Origin: Deltaproteobacteria bacterium
GTDB taxonomy: Bacteria > Myxococcota_A > Polyangia > DRWM01 > JAAZOP01
DNA length: 37,575 bases
Assembly (NCBI GenBank): GCA_016218815.1
Contig: JACRCX010000157.1
Location: 1-37,575, forward strand
Direction: 5' to 3'
A program made the translations under genes and the position numbers. The first letter of the stretch is position 1. Each line of letters opens with the position of its first letter. The notes under the pieces were generated by a model. The model saw nothing but the letters and a program-made list of their open reading frames with translations, searched no databases and was not told where the DNA came from. Positions 8,089-15,746 of this stretch are shown here, one piece after another.

Positions 8089-9129
8089 CTACCCAATGGA
8101 GCCGGTGCCCGAGGCGGCGCGGCGCGAGGCGCGCTCCTGGGCGATGCCGCGGATCAGCCAGATCAGGATGATGGCGGAGATGCCGATGCCGGCGGTGAGG
8201 ATGAGCACGGCCGAGGCCGCCTGGAACTTGAGCTGCTTGAGCAGGACGGAGGAGCAGGCGACGAAGATGGTGACGGCGAAGAGGAGGCGGATGGAGTAGC
8301 CGCGGACGTACTTGATCGCGATCGTGCCCATCTGGGCTCCGACTGCGGCCCCGAGCAGCATCCAGGCGGCGGCGATGAGATCGACGCGGCCCTTGATGCC
8401 GTAGGTGAACGCGCCGTACGCGCCGGTGATCATGACCTCGAACAGGTCGGTGCCGACGGCCACGGCGGTGGGGCAGCCGACGAGGTAGATCAGGGCGGGC
8501 ATGCGGATGAAGCCGCCGCCGACGCCGAGGACGGCGGCGACGACGCCGGTCAACAGGCCGATGAAGACGGGCAGCCAGAGCGAGCAGGTGATGTTCGAGG
8601 CCTTGAAGTGGATCATCGGGGGGATGCGCAGGCGCTGGAGCTTCTGCGCCACGGTGGGCCCGACGACGGCGGCCTTGTCGCCCGACTTGGCCGCCTTCTT
8701 CTGCCGGCTGACGTGCGAGAGGTAGTCGTAGAGCACGTAGCTGCCGATGAGGGCCAGGAAGACGATGTAGATCTTGCGGATCAGCGTCTCCGCCAGCCCC
8801 ATCGCCTCGAGCTTGATGACGAGTTGGGCGCCGCCTTCCATGCCGACCGTCGTCCCGACGATCATCGACAGGGCCAGCCGGACGTCGACGTTGCCGAACT
8901 TGCCGTGGCGGATGGTCGAGACGATCGACTTCCCGCCCATGTGTGCCAGGTCGGTGCCGATGGCGTAGGGCATGGGGAAGCCGAAGATGTTCAGGGCGGG
9001 CGTCACGATCCACGCGCCGCCGATGCCGAAGAAGCCGCCGCACACGCCCACGGTGAAGCCGATGAGCAGGAGCAGCAGGACGTTGAACTGGATCCCGGCG
9101 ACGGGCAGGAGGACGTTGAAGGAGTCCAT
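8089..9129 (-). CDS. TauE/SafE-family anion permease, paralog A (346 aa)
   Basis: Multi-spanning permease of the TauE/SafE (sulfite/sulfonate/organoanion exporter) family. Two inverted halves each carry the family's Gly-rich motif: GGFFGIGGAW (residues 31-40) and LGVGGGFIRMPAL (from about residue 200). GTDLAHMGGKSIVSTIRHG and AVGTDLFEVMITGAYGAF are further paired motifs. A charged cytoplasmic loop (about residues 135-175) splits the halves. It is clearly paralogous to the protein at 14308-15429, with the same loop position and the same neighbours. The upstream small membrane protein ends 12 nt before this start, and AGGAGGG precedes the ATG. The transported anion is not determinable from sequence; sulfite, sulfoacetate or a phosphonate-like compound are all possible in this family. 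Confidence 0.88.
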   Translation of the reverse strand: MDSFNVLLPVAGIQFNVLLLLLIGFTVGVCGGFFGIGGAWIVTPALNIFGFPMPYAIGTDLAHMGGKSIVSTIRHGKFGNVDVRLALSMIVGTTVGMEGGAQLVIKLEAMGLAETLIRKIYIVFLALIGSYVLYDYLSHVSRQKKAAKSGDKAAVVGPTVAQKLQRLRIPPMIHFKASNITCSLWLPVFIGLLTGVVAAVLGVGGGFIRMPALIYLVGCPTAVAVGTDLFEVMITGAYGAFTYGIKGRVDLIAAAWMLLGAAVGAQMGTIAIKYVRGYSIRLLFAVTIFVACSSVLLKQLKFQAASAVLILTAGIGISAIILIWLIRGIAQERASRRAASGTGSIG

Positions 9130-9141
9130 GGTCCGTCCCTC

Positions 9142-9486
9142 CTACTCGTGGTGATCGAGCTTGCCCAGGTTGATCCCGAGCAGCCCGACGAGGCGGTCGA
9201 AGATGAGGCCCAGGGCGAGGCCGATGAGCGCCATGACGACGACGACGACCAGCCCGTACAGCCACAGGTTGTCGTTGTACAGGTCGGCGACCCAGCGGGT
9301 GACGCCGTCGTCCATCCGCCGCGTGTCGATGACCTGCACCAGCTTGGTCGCCGGCGGGCCGCCGGCGGCCTGGGCGGTCGAGGCGACGAGGAGACAGCCG
9401 AACAGGAGCAGGTGTCTCACACGCGCCAGGCCGCCGAGCAGCGAAGCGAGTCGCAGCCCTTTCCGTCCATGGGTGGCTTGATTCAT
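9142..9486 (-). CDS. Small membrane protein paired with TauE/SafE, paralog A (114 aa)
   Basis: N-terminal signal peptide (residues 25-40, ending ASTAQA), about 35 periplasmic residues, then one transmembrane helix (about 77-98) and a short cytoplasmic tail FDRLVGLLGINLGKLDHHE. The helix-tail end matches that of the protein at 13731-14294 (GLTLGYMAEGFTDLLGLKIKRLQHH): both have a helix of the LGLxLG type, a DxLGL(K/N) segment and His-His near the C-terminus. Each lies directly upstream of its own TauE/SafE gene, so I infer an accessory subunit. The start ATG 9486 begins the signal peptide; the upstream in-frame ATG at 9558 would put it too far inside. Confidence 0.72.
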   Translation of the reverse strand: MNQATHGRKGLRLASLLGGLARVRHLLLFGCLLVASTAQAAGGPPATKLVQVIDTRRMDDGVTRWVADLYNDNLWLYGLVVVVVMALIGLALGLIFDRLVGLLGINLGKLDHHE

Positions 9487-9548
9487 GAGCCCTCTTTCCC
9501 GCGCGAACGCAGCCCCCCCGGGCCGTCCCCCCGATTGTTGAATTTTGC

Positions 9549-9577
9549 CGCATAGCATGGTCCTACGGTGGAATCAA
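9549..9577 (-). promoter_or_regulatory. Candidate promoter of the minus-strand TauE/SafE operon
   Basis: On the minus strand TTGATT (9577-9572) and TATGCG (9554-9549) are spaced by 17 nt, about 60 nt upstream of the start at 9486. The region 9487-9722 separates this operon from the divergent sensor-kinase operon. I saw no convincing sigma-54 (GG-N10-GC with TTGC) site for the adjacent NtrC-type activator in it. Confidence 0.3.
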
Positions 9578-9722
9578 GCAACAACCCGCCGAGGTGCAAG
9601 AGTCGCGGGTCGGGCTTGACCGGGGCGGCGCGCTGATCCAGTCTCGGGCGCGGAATCGCCGCTGCGGGGTCGGGACCCGAGGGGCGCGGATGCGGCGGGG
9701 GGGACGATCGAACGGATCGGAC

Positions 9723-11510
9723 ATGAGCGACCGCTCTCCCCGGGCATCGATTCGCGGCATACTTCTCCGCTCGCTGGGACTTGTCGCCATCGTTCCGTTC
9801 CTGCCCTTGGGGGTGCTCATCTTCCTGGGGTACCGCGACGACGTGGACCGGGTGGAGGCGGAGATCCAGACGACCAACCGCCAGATCGCGATCCTCGCGG
9901 CGCACTACCTCGATCGGTTCCTGGGCGCGACGCGAGCGGAGGCGACGCTGGCTGCGAGCGGCGGGGGAACGAATCTGCCGGCGGCCACGAGCGACGTGCG
10001 CTGGGAGCGCATCGACGCGGACGGCGTGTTGACGGCTTCCCAGGTGGCGCCGGCGCGGGTCGGGCAGGACGGCGGCTACGCCGGGATGCTGGCCTGCCAG
10101 GGCTGGGACGACTCGACGATGGTGACGCCGGTCGGCGACTGGATCGCCGGGGTGCCGCCCACGGTGTTGGTCGCCGCGCGTATTGCCGGTCCTGCGGGCG
10201 GCGCGGTCGTGGGGGTGCTGCGGCCCGAGGGGCTCCATGCGGAGCTGACGGGGAGCCTTGGCGCCGCGGTTGACCGCCGGGTGTACGTGGTCGACCGGCG
10301 GGGGCAGCCGCTGTTCTACTCGGACTTGCGGCTGGCGGGCCGGACGGAGGACATCGCGACGAACCCGCCGGTGCGGAAGTTCCGCGACGGCGGCAGCGGA
10401 GCGATCCGCTATCGGAGCAAGGTGACGGGGAAGGAGCGGCTGGGGTTCGTCGAGCCGTTGCCGGGTGGGCGTCTCGCGGCGATCGTCAGCGCGGACATCG
10501 GGGAGGCGGTGATCGGCCTCAGGGACCGGTACCTCGTGGTGACCTGGTCGATCCTCTTCGCGCTCGTGGCCGTGGCGGGGCTGGGGGCATGGACGAGCCG
10601 CCGGCTGTTGCGGCCGCTGTTGCGGATCCGGGACGCGCTGCGCAACGAGGCGGGCGGTGACCGGCGGCCGCTGGCGGTCCCGGCGGAGGAGTTGGGGACG
10701 GTCGAGTACGCCGATCTGGTCCGGGCCTTCGACGAGCTGGAGTCGCGGCTGAAGGTTTCGGAGGCCGGGCTGCTGCAGGCGGAGAAGAGCTCGCTCCTGG
10801 GCCAGCTCGCGACGGGCATCGCGCACGAGTTCGGCACGCCGCTCAACGTGATCTCGGGCAACGCGCAGATCCTGATGCGCAAGCTGGATGCGGGGGACCC
10901 GAAGCGGGAGGTGCTGGAGAAGATCGTGCGGCAGTCGCAGCGGCTGGCGGCGATGATCCGGCGGGTGCTCGATTTCGCGCGGCCGACGGAGGCGCAGCTG
11001 CGTTCGGTGGACCTGGGCCTGGTCGTCGCGCAGGCGCTGGAGATGGCGGCGGGGATGGGGCGGAAGGTCGAGGTCGAGACGCGGATTGCGTCGGGAACGC
11101 CGCGGGTGCAGGGAGATCCGCACCTTCTGGAGCACGCGCTCTTGAACCTGGTGGTCAACGCGTACCAGGCGATGAGCGACGGGGGGAAGCTGACGGTGGA
11201 GGCGGGGCCCGACGAGCCCGCGGTGGGGGAGTCGGCGCCGGCGGCGGAAGGGGAGCGGGGGGCGTACCTGCGGGTGACGGACACGGGGCCGGGGATTCCC
11301 GAGGAGAACCTGCCGCGGATCTTCGAGCCGTTCTTCACGACGAAGGCGCAGGGCGAGGGCACGGGGCTGGGGCTGGCGATCGTGCGGCGGATCGTGCGGC
11401 AGCACGGGGGGCGGATCGACGTGCGCAGCCGGGCGGGCGAGGGGACGGCGTTCACGATCGTCCTGCGGCGCGCGCGGGAGGCGCCCGAGGAGTCGGAGGT
11501 GGAGTCATGA
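9723..11510 (+). CDS. Membrane sensor histidine kinase (595 aa)
   Basis: Sensor half of a two-component pair with the activator that overlaps it. Residues 15-35 form the first membrane helix, followed by a large extracytoplasmic Cache-like domain (about 36-265), a second helix (about 269-292) and a short coiled coil. The dimerisation box is LATGIAHEFGTPLNVI with phospho-acceptor His368; the FGTPL variant instead of INNPL is common in ZraS/HydH-like kinases. The ATPase has NLVVNAYQA, DTGPGIP, FEPFFTTK and GTGLGLAI, so it should be catalytically competent. I started at ATG 9723, just before the first helix, since the longer frame (from 9594) adds only Arg/Gly-rich residues. The signal sensed is unknown; the position next to the TauE/SafE operon suggests a related anion or envelope stress. 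Confidence 0.88.
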   Translation: MSDRSPRASIRGILLRSLGLVAIVPFLPLGVLIFLGYRDDVDRVEAEIQTTNRQIAILAAHYLDRFLGATRAEATLAASGGGTNLPAATSDVRWERIDADGVLTASQVAPARVGQDGGYAGMLACQGWDDSTMVTPVGDWIAGVPPTVLVAARIAGPAGGAVVGVLRPEGLHAELTGSLGAAVDRRVYVVDRRGQPLFYSDLRLAGRTEDIATNPPVRKFRDGGSGAIRYRSKVTGKERLGFVEPLPGGRLAAIVSADIGEAVIGLRDRYLVVTWSILFALVAVAGLGAWTSRRLLRPLLRIRDALRNEAGGDRRPLAVPAEELGTVEYADLVRAFDELESRLKVSEAGLLQAEKSSLLGQLATGIAHEFGTPLNVISGNAQILMRKLDAGDPKREVLEKIVRQSQRLAAMIRRVLDFARPTEAQLRSVDLGLVVAQALEMAAGMGRKVEVETRIASGTPRVQGDPHLLEHALLNLVVNAYQAMSDGGKLTVEAGPDEPAVGESAPAAEGERGAYLRVTDTGPGIPEENLPRIFEPFFTTKAQGEGTGLGLAIVRRIVRQHGGRIDVRSRAGEGTAFTIVLRRAREAPEESEVES

Positions 11511-12880
11511 CGGATGCAGCGCCGCAGGCGAAGGAGCGGGCGGCGTCGACGGTGCGGGTGCTGCTGGCCGAAGACGACGGGGAGATGCGCGATCTGGTGA
11601 CGCGGGTCCTGCGCGACGAGGGCTACGAGGTGATCGAGGCGCGGGACGGGACCGAGGCGATGGCGCGGCTGGAGGAGGGAGCGTTCGACCTGGTGCTGTC
11701 GGACGTGCGGATGCCGGGGGCCGACGGGATGGACGTTTTGCGGCGGGCGATGGCGCGCAACCTGCACCAGCCGGTGATCCTGATGACGGCGTTCGGCACG
11801 ATCGAGTTCGCGGTACAGGCGATGCGGGAGGGGGCGTACCACTACATCGCCAAGCCGTTCAACATCGACGATCTGGTGGAGATTGCGGCGGCGGCGGCGG
11901 CGCGGGTGCGCGAGTGGCGGGAGGCGCGGGGGGCGACGGCGGGGAGTGCGGAGCCGTTCTTCCCGATCGTGTTCCGGAGCGAGCAGATGGGGGCGCTGCT
12001 CGAGATGGCGCGACAGGTCGCCTCCTCGACGGGCACGGTGCTGGTGTCGGGGGCGTCGGGCACGGGGAAGGAGCTGTTGGCGCGGGTGATCCACGACCTG
12101 AGCCCGCGGCGCGAGCGGCCGTTCGTGCCGGTCGACGTCAACGCGATCCCGGAGACGTTGATCGAGAGCGAGCTGTTCGGGCACCGGCGGGGCTCGTTCA
12201 CCGGCGCCATCGCGGACAAGCAGGGACTGATCGAGATGGCGGAGGGCGGGACGCTGTTCCTGGACGAGGTGGGGGACCTGTCGCCGGCGGTGCAGGGCAA
12301 GCTCTTGCGTTTCCTGCAGGAGCGCCGGTTCCGGCGGGTGGGCGAGGTGGACGAGCGGACGCTGAACGTGCGGCTGATCTCGGCCACGAACAAGGATTTG
12401 CGGGCGCTGGTGGCGGAGGGGAAGTTCCGCGAGGACCTGTTCTACCGGTTGTCGGTGATTCCGCTGATCGTCCCGGATCTGCGCTCCCGGCGGGAGGACA
12501 TCGCGCCGCTGGTCTATCATTTCATCCGCAAGCACAACGCGGAGTATCACGTCGACGGCGTCCGGCCGGATGCGCTGGACGTCCTGATCGGCTACGCGTG
12601 GCCCGGCAACGTGCGGCAGCTCGAGAACGTGGTCGAGCGGGCGGTGATCCTGCGCAAGGCGGGATTGATCCAGGTGCGGGACCTTCCGGACGAGGTCCTG
12701 GACGAGAAGGGCCGGCATCCGGCGGGCGCGGTGTCGCTGGAGGAGATGGAGTCGCGATACATCCAGCAGCTGATGCGGGAGTGCAAGGGCAACCAGTCGC
12801 AGGTCGCGCGCATCCTGGGGATCAACCGCAGGACGCTGTACCGCAAGTTGCGCAAGACGGACCGCCCGGACGAGGAGTAG
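11507..12880 (+). CDS. NtrC-family sigma-54-dependent response regulator (457 aa)
   Basis: Receiver domain with phospho-acceptor Asp66 (VLSDVRMPG) and Lys in YIAKPFN; AAA+ domain with Walker A GASGTGKE (about residue 182; family consensus is GESGTGKE), sigma-54 contact loop GSFTGA (about 229; consensus GAFTGA) and Walker B GGTLFLDEVGDL; C-terminal FIS-type helix-turn-helix (NQSQVARILGINRRTLYRKL). It overlaps the kinase stop by ATGA, so the pair is translationally coupled and certainly cognate. It should drive sigma-54 promoters; likely targets are the TauE/SafE and dikinase genes nearby, although I could not find a convincing -24/-12 site. The Ala-to-Ser change in the contact loop is tolerated in some activators. 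Confidence 0.93.
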   Translation: MTDAAPQAKERAASTVRVLLAEDDGEMRDLVTRVLRDEGYEVIEARDGTEAMARLEEGAFDLVLSDVRMPGADGMDVLRRAMARNLHQPVILMTAFGTIEFAVQAMREGAYHYIAKPFNIDDLVEIAAAAAARVREWREARGATAGSAEPFFPIVFRSEQMGALLEMARQVASSTGTVLVSGASGTGKELLARVIHDLSPRRERPFVPVDVNAIPETLIESELFGHRRGSFTGAIADKQGLIEMAEGGTLFLDEVGDLSPAVQGKLLRFLQERRFRRVGEVDERTLNVRLISATNKDLRALVAEGKFREDLFYRLSVIPLIVPDLRSRREDIAPLVYHFIRKHNAEYHVDGVRPDALDVLIGYAWPGNVRQLENVVERAVILRKAGLIQVRDLPDEVLDEKGRHPAGAVSLEEMESRYIQQLMRECKGNQSQVARILGINRRTLYRKLRKTDRPDEE

Positions 12881-12916
12881 GGCGGGCGCGGGTCGGACAG
12901 AACGACCCACCGGCTC

Positions 12917-12961
12917 CAAACGGGCGCAAACCCGTGTTCCCACGCCCTCATCGGGAGGGCC
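12917..12961 (+). terminator. Weak hairpins after the two-component operon
   Basis: ACGGGCGCAAACCCGT (5-bp stem) is followed by a short stretch of pyrimidines; a second stem, GGGTCG with CGACCC, lies at 12891-12909. Neither has a strong U-tract. The remainder of 12962-13175 shows no gene I can support. Confidence 0.25.
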
Positions 12962-13175
12962 GGGCCGGGGGGGCGCTGGGCAGGTGGGATCAAGCGTCGC
13001 AGGCGCGACCGCGCCTCCAAGCCGGAAACGCCGCGGAATTCCAGCAACGGTGACGTGGCATCCGGCTTGCTTCGCCCGGTTCTCCGTGGCAGCGACCCGA
13101 AGCCGGAGGGGTGAGGGTCCCAGGACAGGGAGGAACGCCCTCGTCCGCCCGCACGCTGGCGCGGCGCTGGGGGGC

Positions 13176-13679
13176 GTGAACGAGTTGGCCGGGGAGGCCG
13201 CAGGGGCTCCGGCGGAATCGGGGCTCCCGGAGTCGGTCCGGGAGGTGCCGGTCCCGCCGGAGCCGCGCATCCTCGTCGTGTCGTCCGACACGGCCGAGGC
13301 CCGGGCGGTGGCGCGTGGACTGGCGCGCGCGGGCACCCGGGCCGCCGCGGTTTCGCCGGGGGAGGTCGCGGCCTGGGACGAGGCGATCGTGCAGGCGGTC
13401 GACGTTTTCGTGGTCGTCGCGGCGGTGCTGGACGACCCCCAGATGGCGCTCCTGGAACGGATTCGCGAGCGTTCGCCGACCGCGGAGATCGTGGTCGTCT
13501 CGCCGGATCCGGCGGTGGAGGACACGGTGCAGGCGGTGCGCGCCGGCGTCCATTCGGTGTTGCGCGCGCCGGCGCTGCCGGACGAGCTGGCTCTGGAAGT
13601 CACGAAGGCGCTGGCGCGGCGTCGTTGGGCGAAGCAGCGGCTGCGGGTGCTGGCGAGGGTCCAGGGATCGGGTCGCTGA
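13176..13679 (+). CDS. Degenerate (pseudo-)receiver-domain protein (167 aa)
   Basis: From about residue 31 the protein follows the fold pattern of a CheY-like receiver (RILVVSSDTAEAR, AEIVVVSPDPAVEDTVQAVRAGVHSVLRAPALPDEL), but the residues needed for phosphorylation are gone: the acidic pair after strand 1 is Ser-Ser-Asp, the phospho-Asp position after strand 3 (DVFVVVAAV) is Val81, and the conserved Lys is Arg in LRAP. It may work as a phosphorylation-independent adaptor or decoy. The first about 30 residues are an Ala/Glu/Pro-rich lead. The GTG at 13176 is chosen because it is the last start before the conserved part and follows a G-rich site; the frame is open further upstream. It lies between modules A and B. 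Confidence 0.62.
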   Translation: MNELAGEAAGAPAESGLPESVREVPVPPEPRILVVSSDTAEARAVARGLARAGTRAAAVSPGEVAAWDEAIVQAVDVFVVVAAVLDDPQMALLERIRERSPTAEIVVVSPDPAVEDTVQAVRAGVHSVLRAPALPDELALEVTKALARRRWAKQRLRVLARVQGSGR

Positions 13680-13697
13680 CGGCGTCCCGGATGGTCG

Positions 13698-13721
13698 ACG
13701 ACCCGGGAGGCTCCCCGGGGG
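13698..13721 (+). terminator. GC-rich imperfect hairpin before module B
   Basis: ACCCGGGAG, three bases, then CTCCCCGGGG can fold into a stem with one bulged C. It lies between the pseudo-receiver gene and the small membrane protein gene of module B and lacks a U-tract. It may separate the two transcripts or shape the leader. Confidence 0.25.
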
Positions 13722-13730
13722 AGTGGAGGT

Positions 13731-14294
13731 GTGATCTTGGCGGTGCAGACGAGGGGTCGAGCGGCGATCAAGTTCGTATTCTGGACGCTGGCGGCGGGGG
13801 GGGTGATCGGCGTCATCGTGCAGAGCTTCGTCTCGGGGCAGATGGAGTCGTGGTACTACCACCGTGCGGCGAACGACGGCTACGCGGTGAACGCGGACTC
13901 CTTCCGCGACGCGACGAAGGCGCGGCCGGTATCCCTGGAGATCGCCGATGTCGACGAGATCAAGGGGCTGCAGGCGGTGCCGGTGAAGAAGGGCGACCTC
14001 CTGCCGCGCTGGGCCAACGGGGTCATCTCCTCGAAGGAAGTGAAGGAAGGCAAGCGGGTGGCGCTGGTCGAAGGGCGGCTCGAGGTGCGGGTGCCCTGGC
14101 AGATCAAGCAGTCCAAGGGGTTCAAGTACAAGGACACGTTCAAGCACAAGGGGATCGAGACGTATCCCTGGGGGGCCCTCTGGAACGTGGTCATGGTGCT
14201 GCTGCTGGGTCTGACGCTGGGGTACATGGCCGAGGGGTTCACGGACCTGTTGGGGCTCAAGATCAAGCGCCTCCAGCATCACGTGGGGCACTGA
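13731..14294 (+). CDS. Small membrane protein paired with TauE/SafE, paralog B (187 aa)
   Basis: A membrane helix near the N-terminus (about residues 13-32), about 110 extracytoplasmic residues rich in Lys/Asp (VKKGDLLPRWANGVISS, VRVPWQIKQSKGF), a second helix (about 146-166) and a short cytoplasmic tail with DLLGLKIKRLQHH. The last about 40 residues match those of the 114-aa protein at 9142-9486; the extracytoplasmic part is much longer here. It is the first gene of module B, 13 nt before its TauE/SafE gene. The start is uncertain: GGAGG (13725-13729) is too close to the GTG at 13731 and better placed for the TTG at 13737. It is probably an accessory or substrate-presenting subunit of the permease (inference). 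Confidence 0.75.
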   Translation: MILAVQTRGRAAIKFVFWTLAAGGVIGVIVQSFVSGQMESWYYHRAANDGYAVNADSFRDATKARPVSLEIADVDEIKGLQAVPVKKGDLLPRWANGVISSKEVKEGKRVALVEGRLEVRVPWQIKQSKGFKYKDTFKHKGIETYPWGALWNVVMVLLLGLTLGYMAEGFTDLLGLKIKRLQHHVGH

Positions 14295-14307
14295 AAGGAG
14301 CGGGCGG

Positions 14308-15429
14308 ATGTTCGACTTCCCCATTGCCGGGATCGAGGCGCCGATCTTCCTCCTGGTGTTCATCGGCTTCACGGTGGGCATCGTGGGCGGGTTCATCGGC
14401 GTAGGCGGCGGCTACATGGTGACGCCGGCGCTGATCGTGTTCGGGTTCCCCGGGTACATGGCCTCCGGCATCGACATGACGCACATCGCAGGCAAGGGCG
14501 TCGTCTCGACCGTGCGGCACCGACAGCTCGGCAACATCGACTGGACGCTGGCCTTGAGCATGGTGGCCGGCACGATGCTCGGGGTCGAGCTGGGGGTGCG
14601 GCTGCTGGTGTACTTCAAGAAGACGGGCATCGCGACCGTGGTGCTGTTGATCGCGTCGGTCGTGATCATGTTCGGGCTGTTCCTGTACACGCAGATCGAG
14701 ACCCACCGTGCGCACAAGAAGCTCAAGGAGCTGACGAAGGAGGGCAAGGCGATCGACCGCGAGTTGACGACCAGCTCGCTGCCGAAGTTCTTCCAGCGCA
14801 TTCCGCTGGCCCCGATCGTCCGCTGCCGCACGGCGCGGGTGGTCGTCTCGATGTGGGTCATCGTCCTGGTGGGCATGGTGACGGGCGTCCTGGCGGGCTT
14901 CCTGGGGGTCGGGGGCGGGTTCATCCGGGTCCCGGCGCTGGTGTACCTGGTGGGCTCCTCGACGCACATCGCGGTGGGGACGGACCTGGTGGAGATCGTC
15001 TTCTCGGGCGGGTACGGCGCGCTGCGTCATTCCATGGAGGGCCACGTGGACCTCATGGCCGTGTTGTTCATGCTCTCGGGCGCCTTGTTCGGGGCGCAGG
15101 TGGGCAGCATCGCGACGGCCTACGTGCGCGGCCCGGCGATCCGCTTCGTGCTCAGCTACTCGCTGATTCTGGCCACGTGCGGCGCCGCCTTGCGGCTGGC
15201 GTACGTGCTGACCGGGCAGAACGTGGAGATCCTGTCCCTGCTCGCGGTGATGCTGACGCTGGGCGAGATGATCTTCCTCTGCCTGTTCATCCTGTGCCTC
15301 GTGGTCTTCGCGTACCTCGCCCGGCGCGGGCGCTGGGTACCCGAGTGGGCGGTGCCGCTCTTGACGCCGGCGGACGACGTCGAGGTGCCGGCGACGGTGG
15401 CGGCGGCGACGGCGGGAGGTTCGACATGA
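14308..15429 (+). CDS. TauE/SafE-family anion permease, paralog B (373 aa)
   Basis: Same family and architecture as the permease at 8089-9129: GGFIGVGGGYMVTPAL (from residue 27) and LGVGGGFIRVPALVYLVG (from about 198) mark the two halves; DMTHIAGKGVVSTVRHRQLGNIDW matches the equivalent block of paralog A in position. The charged cytoplasmic loop (about residues 130-170) is longer than in A, and there are about 25 extra hydrophilic residues at the C-terminus (TPADDVEVPATVAAAT). AAAGGAGCGGG precedes the ATG. Overlap by ATGA with the following 35-aa gene couples them. Substrate unknown. Keeping two permease modules under different two-component control suggests different substrates or opposite directions of transport (inference). 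Confidence 0.9.
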   Translation: MFDFPIAGIEAPIFLLVFIGFTVGIVGGFIGVGGGYMVTPALIVFGFPGYMASGIDMTHIAGKGVVSTVRHRQLGNIDWTLALSMVAGTMLGVELGVRLLVYFKKTGIATVVLLIASVVIMFGLFLYTQIETHRAHKKLKELTKEGKAIDRELTTSSLPKFFQRIPLAPIVRCRTARVVVSMWVIVLVGMVTGVLAGFLGVGGGFIRVPALVYLVGSSTHIAVGTDLVEIVFSGGYGALRHSMEGHVDLMAVLFMLSGALFGAQVGSIATAYVRGPAIRFVLSYSLILATCGAALRLAYVLTGQNVEILSLLAVMLTLGEMIFLCLFILCLVVFAYLARRGRWVPEWAVPLLTPADDVEVPATVAAATAGGST

Positions 15430-15533
15430 AGCGCATCCTGAACTCGATGCTCGGCTTCTGGCTGCTGCTGCTGGCGATCTCCCTGGGCACGGCGAGCGTG
15501 GTGTACGAGATCTGGCTCAAGGGCCGGATGTAG
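15426..15533 (+). CDS. 35-residue single-span membrane miniprotein
   Basis: Very short gene overlapping the permease stop (ATGA) with GGGAGG upstream. The product is one hydrophobic helix (GFWLLLLAISLGTASVVY) between a basic N-terminus (MKRIL) and a basic tail (WLKGRM). The coupling, the good ribosome site and the contiguous next gene, whose site AGGAGGGGG overlaps this stop, argue that it is real. It is likely a small permease-associated subunit; I do not recognise a family. Confidence 0.65.
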   Translation: MKRILNSMLGFWLLLLAISLGTASVVYEIWLKGRM

Positions 15534-15542
15534 GAGGGGGCG

Positions 15543-15746
15543 ATGAGCAAGCTGTGGCAGATCGTCTGCAACGTCGTCCTGTACGGGTTCCTGCTGTGGC
15601 TGTTGTACGACTCGACGATCGCGGAGTGGGACCCGTGGTTCGCGTTCGTGGTCGCCTTCGTGCTCGTCCTGGCGACGGTCGTCTCCTTCGTGCCCGCGCT
15701 GCACGCGCGGGCGGTCGCCCCGGGGGAATACCCGTACGATGACTGA
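15543..15746 (+). CDS. 67-residue two-span membrane miniprotein
   Basis: Two hydrophobic segments (about residues 8-21 and 31-52) separated by an acidic loop STIAEWDPW, and a short polar tail ending GEYPYDD. AGGAGGGGG lies directly upstream, and the stop lies 8 nt inside the next gene. It belongs to the module B operon between permease and signalling genes. No family recognised; probably a membrane-complex component. Confidence 0.7.
   Translation: MSKLWQIVCNVVLYGFLLWLLYDSTIAEWDPWFAFVVAFVLVLATVVSFVPALHARAVAPGEYPYDD

Noticed and set aside
10409..13816. 1135-codon minus-strand frame opposite the kinase and NtrC-type genes
   Set aside because: Low-complexity composition and no ribosome site; the plus strand encodes unmistakable conserved domains in the same interval.
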